In this document: in pieces, positions 37,007-48,000 of the stretch
Position numbering within the stretch: the first letter of the stretch is position 1
How the letters are laid out: each line of letters begins with the position of its first letter
Source of the DNA: Lineus longissimus
Lineage: Eukaryota > Nemertea > Pilidiophora > Heteronemertea > Lineidae
Direction: 5' to 3'
NCBI RefSeq assembly: GCF_910592395.1
Contig: NC_088312.1
Location: 4,714,001 to 4,778,000 of the forward strand
Length of the DNA: 64,000 nt
Made by a program: the position numbers and the translations under genes
The notes under the pieces: generated by a model
Database searches by the model: none
Seen by the model: only the letters and a program-made list of their open reading frames with translations
Told to the model about the DNA's origin: nothing

Positions 37007-38339
37007 ATGCCGGGATATGAGATGTCTATCATTATGAAGGCCCTTCAGAGGGTATGTTGGGTTCTTTATATCGTCCCGGAATGGACATTTCTCCCCTTCA
37101 AACGGTAGGGAAGCCATTTTCGGACGACGCTCTTCAGCCTCTTGTACTCCCAAGCCATGCCATTCCAATAGTCGGACAAGAACGTTGGCTGATGGGGATG
37201 GGCCGGGCGTCCAAAAATAATCACCGTCAGCGCTCAAGGTCAAGAATACCCCATTTTCTTGCTTTTTTCTCATGGTGGAGTGGCAAAACGGTCTCAGGCC
37301 TTGATACAATTTATTAGAGCTTCAGACAGTTGATCGAGCTCAACCTCGGTGACGAAGCACCATCTTCGATCATCACCTCACAGGTCGGGCTGTGGTTGGC
37401 CATCTGAATTATTTGTACATGTTGTATAGTCATAGGCTTAGTGGTGTTAGTGTCCGAGACTGAAGAGCCCACTGTATGTTTGCCCAAACTACGGGTTTCA
37501 TACCAGTATTGTAGACTACACATTTGTCATTATGGCCTTTAGGAAAGGCAGCCAAGGAACTCAGAATAGGCGATGTGAGTTTGAAAAGGCATTCCAAAAC
37601 TGGTAGTTAGGACCTTTTGTTTAAGTTGCATTGCAATTGCATTCACCTCTTTGCTGGATTCTTGTTTTCACACTGCACTATCAAATCATTATTTTCAGCC
37701 AGCACTTACTCAAGTGCTGAAAAGAACATGTGAATCAATAATGACCAAAGGGGGCATCATCACCAAAATGGAAAATCTAGGAACGAAGACTCTTCCTTAT
37801 CGAATGTCAAAACACGGTGAAAAGTATTTTACAGGAAAGTAAGTACATGATGTCTCTGATAATCTTTGCCACCATGACAATTGACATGTTTTCAATAGGA
37901 AGCGAAGCATGTCGCCTCTATTCGTCTCCTCTCGGCCCTCTTGTGTCACCTCTCTTTTCAGAAATTTATCCGATTTATTGTCATTTCAGATATTCAATAG
38001 ATGCTGTTGTAATTCCAAATAATCTAAAGATGTTGTTTTTATTTTTAAACATCCAAAAGATGTTTTGTCATTCACTTTTATATTTTCTGGCAAATCTTGT
38101 AAATCTTCTTTTTTATTTTCAGTTATTTCATATTTAACTTCCAAAGTCCGTCTGCTGTTGTAGAGGACCTAAATGAGGAACTGAATCGAGATGTTGATGT
38201 AATTCGACCAGCTTTCTTGAATCGAGATGTGGAGAGATTTGAAAAACCTTGTGAAAAAGGACCCTGTATTTGGGGTGAAATCAAGCATCCTATGCATGAG
38301 AAAATCATTGGAAAAAGAAAATACTGGAGAAGATACTGA
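37007..38339 (+). CDS. MRPS6: Mitochondrial ribosomal protein S6 (bS6m)
   Basis: A protein of the mitochondrial small ribosomal subunit, the bacterial S6 homologue, which binds rRNA together with S18. Three exons: 37007-37051, 37699-37838 and 38123-38339, with donors GTATGT and GTAAGT and TTTTCAG acceptors. They total 402 nt or 133 residues (human about 125). The start reads MPGYEMSIIMKALQR, as in the family (MPxYE..LI.KA.QRP). The middle has LKRTCESIMTKGGIITKMEN, then LGTKTLPYRMSKHGEKYFTG. The third exon gives NYFIFNFQSPSAVVEDLNEE and RDVDVIRP. All match the S6 fold order (strand 1, helix, GxI...ENLG..xLPYR, FxVDF..P). The C-terminal tail after residue 100 is lineage-specific. The gene lies tail-to-tail with PRDM1. 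Confidence 0.94.
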
Positions 38340-38717
38340 ACATTTGAAATTTTCAGACAGTTTGTGTGCTTGTATCAGATAACTTGTTAAAAATTGTTAC
38401 TCCTACTGTAAATTATGTACGTGTATTAACACCTTCAGCGCCGAACCACGTAGATCTACGTGGCCCAAACCCCCCTCTTTGAGCTGGTTATCAGAGTCTC
38501 TTGGACTTCATGAAAGAACTACGCCATCGCCATCTTCAGGGTAAGATAGGAACTGAAAAGACCGTTTGGTTTTTCAGTTTCTACCTTGTCCTGAAGATGG
38601 CGATGGCGTAGTTCTTCCATGAAGTCCGGGAGACTCCGATAACCTGCTCAAAGGGGAGGGGGGATTTGGGCCACGTAGGTTCGGCGCTGAAGGTGTTAAG
38701 TAGTGTTATAAAATAAA
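38340..38717 (+). other. Probable 3' UTR of MRPS6, containing MITE copy 2
   Basis: The stop codon is at 38337-38339 and the first AATAAA is at 38712-38717 (ATAAAATAAAACC). The hairpin element at 38430-38695 sits between them, so the mature MRPS6 transcript probably carries the whole element unless cleavage uses a non-canonical signal upstream. Confidence 0.5.
38430..38695. mobile_element. TTAA-flanked hairpin MITE, copy 2
   Basis: A 266-bp relative of the element at 33829-34104, with the same start (CACCTTCAGCGCCGAACCAC), same end (GTTCGGCGCTGAAGGTG) and TTAA on both sides (38426-38429 and 38696-38699). The left end has the intact palindrome CCACGTAGATCTACGTGG. The right end is shortened there (CCACGTAGGTTCGG). 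The loop differs from copy 1 (a GAAAAGACCG...TTTTTCAG hairpin). Arms match copy 1 with scattered substitutions, so both come from one family but from separate insertions. Confidence 0.85.
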
Positions 38718-41035
38718 ACCAAGATTTCGTAAATAATGTCTGCTGTTGATTCTTTCTTTGTGTTCCTTAGCTGTTAACTAAAGGAAGTCCACCATTTCCA
38801 GGTTGCAGTTATCTTGGATCAAGGGGGCAGTTTTTGTTCTATACTTTCACTTTTGAGCTGGCCCCAGGCCTACTGGCTCTGTACATGGTATGCTCCCCTT
38901 GACTGAAGGAAATTCTCTCCTGATTCTCTGTGATTTAAGTTGTTAAATGTGAATATCTAGTAAAATCCAAAGTATTTACCTTTGTTAACACTTCTCTTTC
39001 TTTGTAGGTCTTTCAAACCACTAAAATGTTCACGTTAAGACTTAACGTCTCCGTTAAAGCTGACGTTGTATTGAACAACTCAGCCCTGGCCTCTTCAAAG
39101 AACATTTTCTGCAATTTGACCAACTTTCCATCGCTATAGGCTCATATTTTTGTGCCTAATGAACTACAATGCTATCGAGAAATAAAGCCAAAGTCGCAAC
39201 TAAATATTTTTCATAATTTTGTATTTGTATTCCACACAAATCAAACACTGCACTCTGTGCTCAAGAATAATTACATGTAATACATAAATCTTAATTACAA
39301 AAATTACCCTTTTATCAAAATATAATCTATTTACTGGCAAGATTTGCAAATCAGTCAAAAACTTTACATTCGGCAATATTTTGCCAAATTATCATATATT
39401 AATCGTCATAAATTAGATACCCAACATTAGAATGTATTATACAATTAATTTGGATCCATCAAATTGTATCTCATCAAACGTTTAATAGGTTGATTAGATA
39501 CTTTTATTGTCAACGAACAATTGTCATGGATAAACAGTATAAGTTCTTATATAGCACTTCGTCACACTGATAACATAAGTGCCTAACTTATTTTTTGTAC
39601 TTTTGAGAAAATCAAAGAAAACCTCTTCAAATTTTCAAAAACTTGTGTTTATTTTCAATTAACCGTGGCTTATACGGCCTGACCTAACATCAATTTGACA
39701 TAGGCACTTTCCATCACTGACTTGGGCATTTTCCCACAAATATAATGTGACATATGCAGCTGTGGTATAATGCTTATGTCACAGAAAGAAAAAAAGAAAA
39801 ACGCCCATGTCCGAGAGAAAAATGCCAGTGTCAAATGCTTGAGTTAGGCGAAAATGCTTGTTCTATGTAATCTACGACATGATTGGTTGTTTTACTTGGG
39901 CATATAGTCCAGATTGTGTGGCTTACTATGGGGAGCCATTTCTGTAAAAAATCTCAATTTGGCCAAAAAGTGAGTTGGGCACTTATTTTATTAGTGTGAC
40001 GCCTTTATACTGGTCAACTGTACTGTCTACGCACCAGGCCATTCCAGAAACCTGTCTGTACACTTTACGACTTCAAGTTTACTGAGTGGCACAGCACCTA
40101 TTGAACCCAGTACCTTCGTGTAACAAGTCCAGCGCTCTGGAACTGTGCCAGTTCCAGACCCAGATAATATCTATTTCTCAATTATTAAAGGATCAGGGTT
40201 ACATATTACATGAGATTTTGGTCCTTTATAAATGCTGTTGAATGATGTTTTGAGTAGGAGATTCTGATTGTATACCGAGACAGACTATGGAATGTATACA
40301 GTATAAAGTTTGGCAGGCTATGGAAGGGTGTAACTGAAAACCTGTAACTACCCTCATGAAACCACAAAGAACAGGCTTTATTAGAGCACGAGGGTGAAAT
40401 GTCTGGCTTATATATATATGTACAGAAAAATATGCTGTTCAAAATCAAAGGCAAAAACACACAAAATATCTTTTTAGCTATAAAGTAGTGCGAGAGCCCT
40501 GTGTCTCTTAATGGAATGTTGTTAAAAATTGTAGAACCATCAAATGGCAATCTAAACATCGTAAAACTTTTAAAACCCACCGGCAAATTTACTCATTCAG
40601 GTCAGGTAGTTAAATAAATGGCAAGACATTATAACTTGAGTATATTTTACAATGACGAGGTATCATTTTATGAGAAAGACAGATACAAGTCCTTCGTAGT
40701 GATCATGAAAATTACTTGTAATTCAGCTCCAAAATATTTGGGTGTCGAAAATTTCAATCAATTCATATCGTCAAATTCAATTATGAAATTAAATTACTCA
40801 AAATTTTAAATTTTTAAATCAATCCTCAGATACATTTGTGTCTTCATGATTGTCGATTCCCTCTACCAATACTTACCAAATTTAATAGCACAATGTCGTT
40901 CTTATTTCAGTGTTAACATAGTTACTTTTGCCCTTATAGAAGTATAATCTAATTAACCCTTTTGATATACTAAAGCCCTTTAAATTTTGTGCTTTTTTTG
41001 CGATCCACATAAATTTACCAAGAAATGTTACAATC
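38718..41035. other. Intergenic region between MRPS6 and PRDM1
   Basis: Very AT-rich (39200-39660 and 40600-41035 especially), with no recognised coding sequence. The main structured item is the inverted-repeat element at 39561-40000. The - strand frame at 40206-40586 is open but low-complexity and resembles nothing known to me. Confidence 0.5.
39561..40000. mobile_element. 440-bp terminal-inverted-repeat element (MITE-like)
   Basis: The left end reads GTCACACTGATAACATAAGT then GCCTAACT. The right end, reverse-complemented, reads GTCACACTAATAAAATAAGT then GCCCAACT. The ends pair over about 38 nt with about 6 mismatches. The interior is not coding. No clear target-site duplication is seen, so the superfamily is unassigned. 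Confidence 0.65.
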
Positions 41036-42020
41036 TTTATTTTGGCTGACCGGTAGTGCAGTTAGCTTGGACTCATCCAAAAATGCTCTGTTATTTATCC
41101 CTAAAGAACCATCTTAACCCTTTGATCCCATTTAACGGACAATTCTGTAATTTGTAACCCACAAAACATTACAAGCATGGCAAAATAAGCATTTGAAAAA
41201 TGTCCTCTTCTGGTTATGTACAGAGGATTCATAAATAAGAAAATAAAATTGATCTAATAAAAATATCATAGGTGATGATCACGAAATAATTCACTCGCCG
41301 TGTAAGCTATAAATGCAACCAAAACATTTGGCAAATCTAACAACTAGGAAATTGGCAAGAACCTGGTGAGCTTGTTTAGACACTAAAATACTGATCAAAG
41401 TCTTTTTAATACTAATTAGTCATGAAAAATTATATTTACAATTTTACAATTACATATGTATAATGACAATCATTAATTCAAGTCGCTTGAAAAATACAGT
41501 GTTTGAAGAGTTCCATCCCAAAAGACGATATATCCATTTTTTGAGAAAATTGGCTTCAAACGTCTGAATTCATTGAAAGGTTTGATGATTTTTTTCCTAC
41601 AAAACACACAATTACAAATAATTCAAAAATATTGCTTGGTCCACCAATATTGCAAACGACCCAAAACTCCACTTCACCATCGCTCACATGTCATTAAAGG
41701 GAGACTTCATGCAGTAGCCAGATGGGCCAGGTTAATGTTGGCAAAGTGACTGATAGTTGGTGTACATGAATCAACTATTGCACAGCACAATAGTAATTTT
41801 CAAGTTGGTACTAAGGTTCTTTTTTTCTCACTGAGTCTGTCATCTGCAAACTACAAGAATTATGAACTACAAGATTTTGCAACAGCACAATTTCTTAAGA
41901 ACTGTGAGCCACAGCTTCAGCCTTTGGACCAGACAATGGGCCCTCTTACTTGTTCCAATGATTCAGAAAGATAAATCTTTGGGCCCCGACACCACTGCAA
42001 TATTCTCCCTTTAACGGATT
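41036..42020 (-). other. Probable 3' UTR of PRDM1
   Basis: On the - strand, past the stop codon at 42021-42023, the sequence is AT-rich and non-coding. The - strand reads CAAAATAAAGATTG across 41034-41043 (AATAAA at 41036-41041), a plausible poly(A) signal that would give a 3' UTR near 1 kb. I saw no earlier AATAAA on that strand, but scanning by eye is not exhaustive. Confidence 0.4.
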
Positions 42021-45000
42021 TTAGTCCTGGATCTCCCCATCTCCGGAGCTCATCCGCAGCTCCTCATCACTTTCATCCTGCGGTGACGACATGGACAGCT
42101 GGCTGATCGCATCCAAAGACTCGCTGGAATACGAATGCATATCAATTCCACTCATCAACTGCTCATCTGTGATCCGGTCACAATTTGCTTCCTCCTGATC
42201 AATGTCCTTCTTCCCGACCAAAGTCTCGCTGATTAAACTATTGTAATCAATGTTTGAATTTGGCGGAATACAATTTCCTGTCTTCCAATGCGTTTTCAAG
42301 CCGCTCGCACTGATATACTTCCTATTGCACTTGTGGCATTCATATGGTCGCTCATTGGTGTGAAGACGTTTATGCAACTTCAAGTGCACAAACTGGGTGA
42401 ATTTGGCCGGGCATAGTTTACACTGAAAGGGCTTTTCCCCACTGTGAAGTCGCATGTGCGTTTTCAGATTAGATGTGCTGCTGAAACGTTTGTGGCAGAC
42501 GTCACACTCATGGGGTTTCTCACCGGTATGGACGAGATAATGTTTCTGAAGATGTGCCAGCTGCGTGAAGCCTTTCCCACAAGTTTGGCAAGAAAATGGC
42601 CTCTCCCCGGTATGCGTTCTTAAATGAACTTTCAAGTTTGACAACTGTCCAAACGTTTTCATGCACACATTGCATTCATAATGCATGCGGCCGTCTTTCT
42701 TTTTCAATGGATACGGAAGCGATTTGTAACCACGCATCATCTGTGCATGCGACATGGATTCCGATTTTGGTTTTGTTAGATTCAATGCTTGGTCACCGTT
42801 GATGTGGGCGTGGACGGGTTTTTGGCTGGAAGTTGATGTTGGGATAGATTGTCCTAAGCTGCTGACCATGTTCTGGTAGAGTGCTGGGTACATCTGCCAA
42901 GCCAAGCTTGGGTTATACATGGGCAACATGTGGTTCATGGCAAAGAGTTGCGCAATATGCGAAGATGGGTATAAGTATGGGAAGGCACCTTTGCTTGCCG
43001 ATTTCAAGTCCATAGGGATTAACGATGATGGAGATGGCTTTGCTAATGCTCCTAGCGATGAAGGAATCTGAGGTGGAAGAGTTGGTGGAAAAAACGCATG
43101 GTGTCCCCTAAATGGAAACTGCGGCATTCCTGGATGGCCGACAAATTGCTCCGGGATTTTGATAGAGTCTGCTAAAGGGTTGATATGTTTTAATACTGGT
43201 TTTATAGGCTCGCGCACATCTCCTTTTAAAGTCAATGGAGGAATAACACCTGGTGGCGGATGAGGAAACTTTGGTATACTTTCCTCCAGTTCTGTTTTTA
43301 TAAAGCGTCCATTGCATAGCATAGGCTCGGCAGCATCCACTGTATCGAGAGGTTTCTTTGAAAACTGAAGAGATGGAATGTCACTTGGTGGCACTTGGGG
43401 CAAGATCGGCAATGGTTTGACCAGAGATGTATCGGAAGTTGATTTGTCTGCCAAACGCATTGGCGAGAGCAGCAAATTCTTTCCTAAAGGACGTGGTAAG
43501 AGGGTTGCTTCTGGACTATAGGGTGACATTAGGTGTGGACTTAATCTTCTTGGAGGACTATCATATGGACTTAATCTTCGTGGTGGGCTCTCATATGGAC
43601 TTCGCCTTCTTTGCGGACTATGAAACGGATTTGCTCTTTCATGTGGACTTAGTCTTGGACTTTTCTGTGGACTGAATCTTCTTAGAGGACTGTGATAAGG
43701 ACTTAGTCGTTCACTAGGACTTGGTTCCCGCACTGGGCTGGATGTTAAAGGCAATATGCGACAGTCAGGTGTTGCTGGCTCACTTGTCACATGCAACTCT
43801 TTCCGGGTGGGTGACATCAGCTCCATCTTATCACCATCACTACTGAGGGTCCCATCCCGTTTCATAACAGTATCAAAATCAAAGGCGAATCTCGAGTTTC
43901 CCGCATCTTTTCTTGATTCTGTTTTCTCTGACTTTTTGTCCTCATCACTGAAAACGTCATCTTGGTCCACAGAGGAGGCAGGCGAATGCTGAAAACCATT
44001 TAATGATAGCGTTGGTTGCTCTGAGTCCGAGTCTTGTTGAAGTTGCTCTTCTGAAAAATAATGTAAGATTTGATGAAATGACTGAAACAAATGTGTATCC
44101 AGGTCAATTGTCAACTGTGCAATCTCGCAATCTTTATATGAACAATACACAACATTGCCATTGGTCAATAGCCGTCACGACATTTTAGATAGCAGTAATT
44201 CGTAATGATCAACACATTTCTGGGGTGGCTTTCCTGAATGCCTGACAGCTCTTGACCAGGTTTACAGAGTGTGTGTACAGTTCTGCACAACTTATTCCAG
44301 GTAAATAGACCATGCTGTCTGTCACGGCCATCTCGTCTTGAATATGTCAGGGACAACCACACTGACAGCAGGTATTGTTTGAAAGAGGATCTTTATTTCA
44401 CAGGCAATGATCAACCAACTGAATATAGTTACAGTTTAACAATGCCTTCAACTTTCTCAGGACAGTAGATAAGCCAACAGACAGTAAAAACCAGACATTG
44501 ACAAGACCATAGCGGAAGACATGACCATGTCAAACGTAAAAACCACCCAATGCACCACATCACTTTCAAAATATGGAATAACAATATCCTGAATACCCGG
44601 GAAAGAACTAGCCTTAACCTAAAGAGTTTTCCAACAATCATTTGGCTAACTACTAGATATAGTAGTTAGCCAAGTGGTCGTTGGAAAACTCTTTGGGTTA
44701 AGGCTAGTCCTTTCCCGGGAACTCAGGATGTTTAATGTTTGTAATCATTATTCCTTGAGGTAGATAGTGGTTTCATCAATAGCAACGAACAAAGTTTGTA
44801 CTTACTAATTTTCATCATCATTTGTTCCCCAGTCAATGGGTAGTTTAGCCTCTCCGCAAACTCTCTACAGTACCACACAAGAAGCTCTGTGTTTGGCTGG
44901 ATTGGCTTCACAGTGTAGAAGTAAATATCGTAGCCAATCTGGCAGGCAATGAGATTCTGATCCTCAGTATTGTGGCCAGGGTTGACGTAGCGCATCCAGT

Positions 45001-48000
45001 TGGCCTTTTTGACGTCGTAACCATCAATGTAGTAGTAAAGGTCATTGTCTTTGTAAATCTGGAAGTAGCAAAAAGATGGTGGATTAATGCCAAGGTGTTC
45101 ATCCTGGTTAGATTAAGGGATGAGAGAATGCAGCCTCTCAAACAATGAAAGACATCAGAAGGTATTTTTAAGACCTGGGGGGTCATTACTCCAGTGAAAT
45201 CATATGAAAGTGTGGCGCCACACGCATGGTAACCAATCTCTTCTCGTTTGATCCCCAAGAGATCAAAAGGACAAAAGACAAACAAGGAAAAAGGTGTCTT
45301 ATCAAATGAGAAGATGTTTAATCTCTTCTTTCTAAAAAGGAATTCGAAATTAAAACTCGGACCCAGCCTGGAGCTCCACAGAATGGCTACATCAATCTCG
45401 CACAAAACATCCAAGATTGGAATTCGTGCCATTCGAAAAGAACAATTGCGTGCTTTTTATCACAATGTTTATTTTGCCAAGAGCAAAAGTTTGATTGTTT
45501 TCACCCTCCCGACATATGCAGCTGCCAAATATCTTAGATATTTCATGGATTGAAAAGTGAATTACATATCGGATAATCTGCGGAATTGTCTGATGGTTTG
45601 GGAGGTTGGACCCGCCTTTGGTAATATTGTGTTTGCTTGGTGGGGCACGAGGCGGAGATCCATAAAATAAACACGTCTTATTAAATGCTGAAGAAAGGGA
45701 TCACTAGATGTTTGACTTCACTAATTGAAGGTGTGCACTCAACTTGATCTGATCATCTTATGGTAAAAGGGCCAGGAGACCATGTGCATCTGCAAAAACA
45801 GGCCAGAATGTGTCTTTTGGAGAGATTAATTTTCGTCACTTTTGAAGATGAAAGCATTAAACAATGGGTTTTCATGGGCATAGTTTGATTATGTGGGATA
45901 GAATCTTCCTCTGGATGTTTTGTGTATATTCAGTACCAAGAATAAGAAAAGACTAGTCTTCAAAAAATTTTGTTGGCACATGTACCAATCACCAACAGTG
46001 ATAATTTTTTTGATGATGGTGATTTTAAAGTCACCCTATGCCTGGAACCCCCACAAATACCAATGTGTCAATAAAAAAATTTACAGCAGATAATATCTCA
46101 ACTGTTTTACAACCTAGGCACCATCAAGTGAGTTTACTGAACTGAAGACTCCAAAAGATTGCAAATATTTTGAAAAATATCATGCAAAAAGTACCCCATT
46201 GTTGAATTGACAATTGGACCTTTGCACCAACATCCGGGCCGCGCATGTTACAAGATTGTCGGGGAGTTGCCCAAACTCATGTCTTGAGGGGCCGACTCCC
46301 GTGAAGTGTTAGGTTATTTATTCAACCGGCAATTACAGCCGCGGAGCAAAGAAGAAAAGCGGTTTACTTGATTGTACGATAAAAGACACTACTTTATGTG
46401 AAGAAAGGACAACAGGGCCATCCATTCGAGAAATTTTATGAGTCAACTATCTAGTGATAGCGCTGTACCAGTAAGTTATTCCAAACAATGCGCCGGCTCT
46501 CGATTTATCTGTTTTTAGTGACAGTAACATCACATACCACAGATGTGTCATGTCTTGCCATTTTTTTCTCCTTTGGACTTTCCTTGCGGCCAACAAACGA
46601 GCATAGGACATTTCTAATATTTGATTTTGTCACGAATTTGTGAATTTTTCATGTTAATGAATTCGAAAGTTTATGACACATGAAAACACAAAAAGTTAGT
46701 CAGACAATAATATGTGAAAAAAATGATGTCGTTCTAAGTTTTCTGAGAATGAATTAAGAGCATAGCTTACCCTCCAAAAGTATTTTCTGTTGGCTGACTT
46801 CGGGACTTTGTCTTTCTCAAATATCTCCCCAAGGAGTGGGCCAAAGCGTGTCCCTCGTGGGATGAATTCTGTACTCCATACCCCAAGCACCTGAAAATTG
46901 GATAGGAAAAGTCTTGTGAAATAATCTGTGAGTGAGAATTATACAATCTTTCACAAAACGGAGTGGTCCATCAATATCTGGCAGAGACAACATTTCATTA
47001 GCAACGTGTTTGATGATATCCTACAGGGTTTGGCACATTTTCAATGATAACTGTACTTTTTTCCCATGACACTTCTTATTAGACTCGAAAATGAAATGCC
47101 TACTGGAAACGTTGCCCAGGCCTTTTAGAAATAGAATGAGGAATTCAAATGAGTGCTTTCATGTGGAAGAATGTCCTTGAGCAATGTAGCTTACTCCTCC
47201 CTCAAAGAAATACTTCTCAAAAGTCAAAGGAAAAGTTTATAGATTGCACTTTTGAATAAAAGAAATAATTGAGATAACAACTAGGTAAAGAAGCATAAGA
47301 GGCTCAAAAGTACAAAGAAGAATATATTCTTGAAAACTTCTCAATACTTTGCTGCTTGGTTAATGGACCGTTTTAATTTTGCAAGTTGTCTCATTGGCTT
47401 GTGCCCAAAGTCTGACTTTATTCTCTAGACTGGTTTAGCGGCTTCCATTTGTACAAGAAATGCAGACTGTGTCTCATGATCCAGTATGAATCCAGTGAAA
47501 TGAAGCATCGAGGCGTCATCCGGCGAAGAAGTCACCTTTTGCAAAACCGGATGAACTTTGTCTCGAGTTGAGCGAGTCATCTTCTATGTGCTCATTGAAT
47601 AAGGAAATTGATTTTTTTAGCCAAAGGCTTTTGATAGCTTTCATGAACTTTAATAGCCATGAGAAATAAGTGAAAAGTTCTAGATCTTGGTGGTTTTCAT
47701 AAGTGTTTACTTAACCGTGAATAAAACGAAAATGAATAGGTAGATAAACTGGTAAAGTGTCAGAAACTTTGATTCCACAAGTCGCTTTATAATAGTTCAA
47801 GCATTAATTTCAATCTTGGTCTCAATACAAACACAAATCGTTTGAAGATATTTCTTAAAGAATTTGCATTCTGAAAACTTTTGTGTGAACTTGTGCCGTT
47901 ATGTAGGGTTTCAGTGTTGAGCAATCTTAACACTAATGGCTCATTAAGCTCAGTTAATAAGACTACAGGGAAACTTTTAAGCACTTTTTTCGGCTTTTTT

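Noticed and set aside
36902-37309. 135-codon open frame on the - strand over MRPS6 exon 1
   Set aside because: It is antisense to a well-supported coding exon and its intron, shows no family resemblance and probably reflects the local GC-richer promoter composition.
44051-44168. Extension of the zinc-finger exon to the ATG at 44168
   Set aside because: A clear - strand acceptor (ATTTTTCAG, exon start 44050) joins in phase with the PR-domain exon. The residues beyond it ([18 protein letters not shown]...) are intron translation.
44908-45432. 174-codon - strand frame overlapping the PR-domain exon
   Set aside because: It is out of frame with the PRDM1 protein and mostly intronic.
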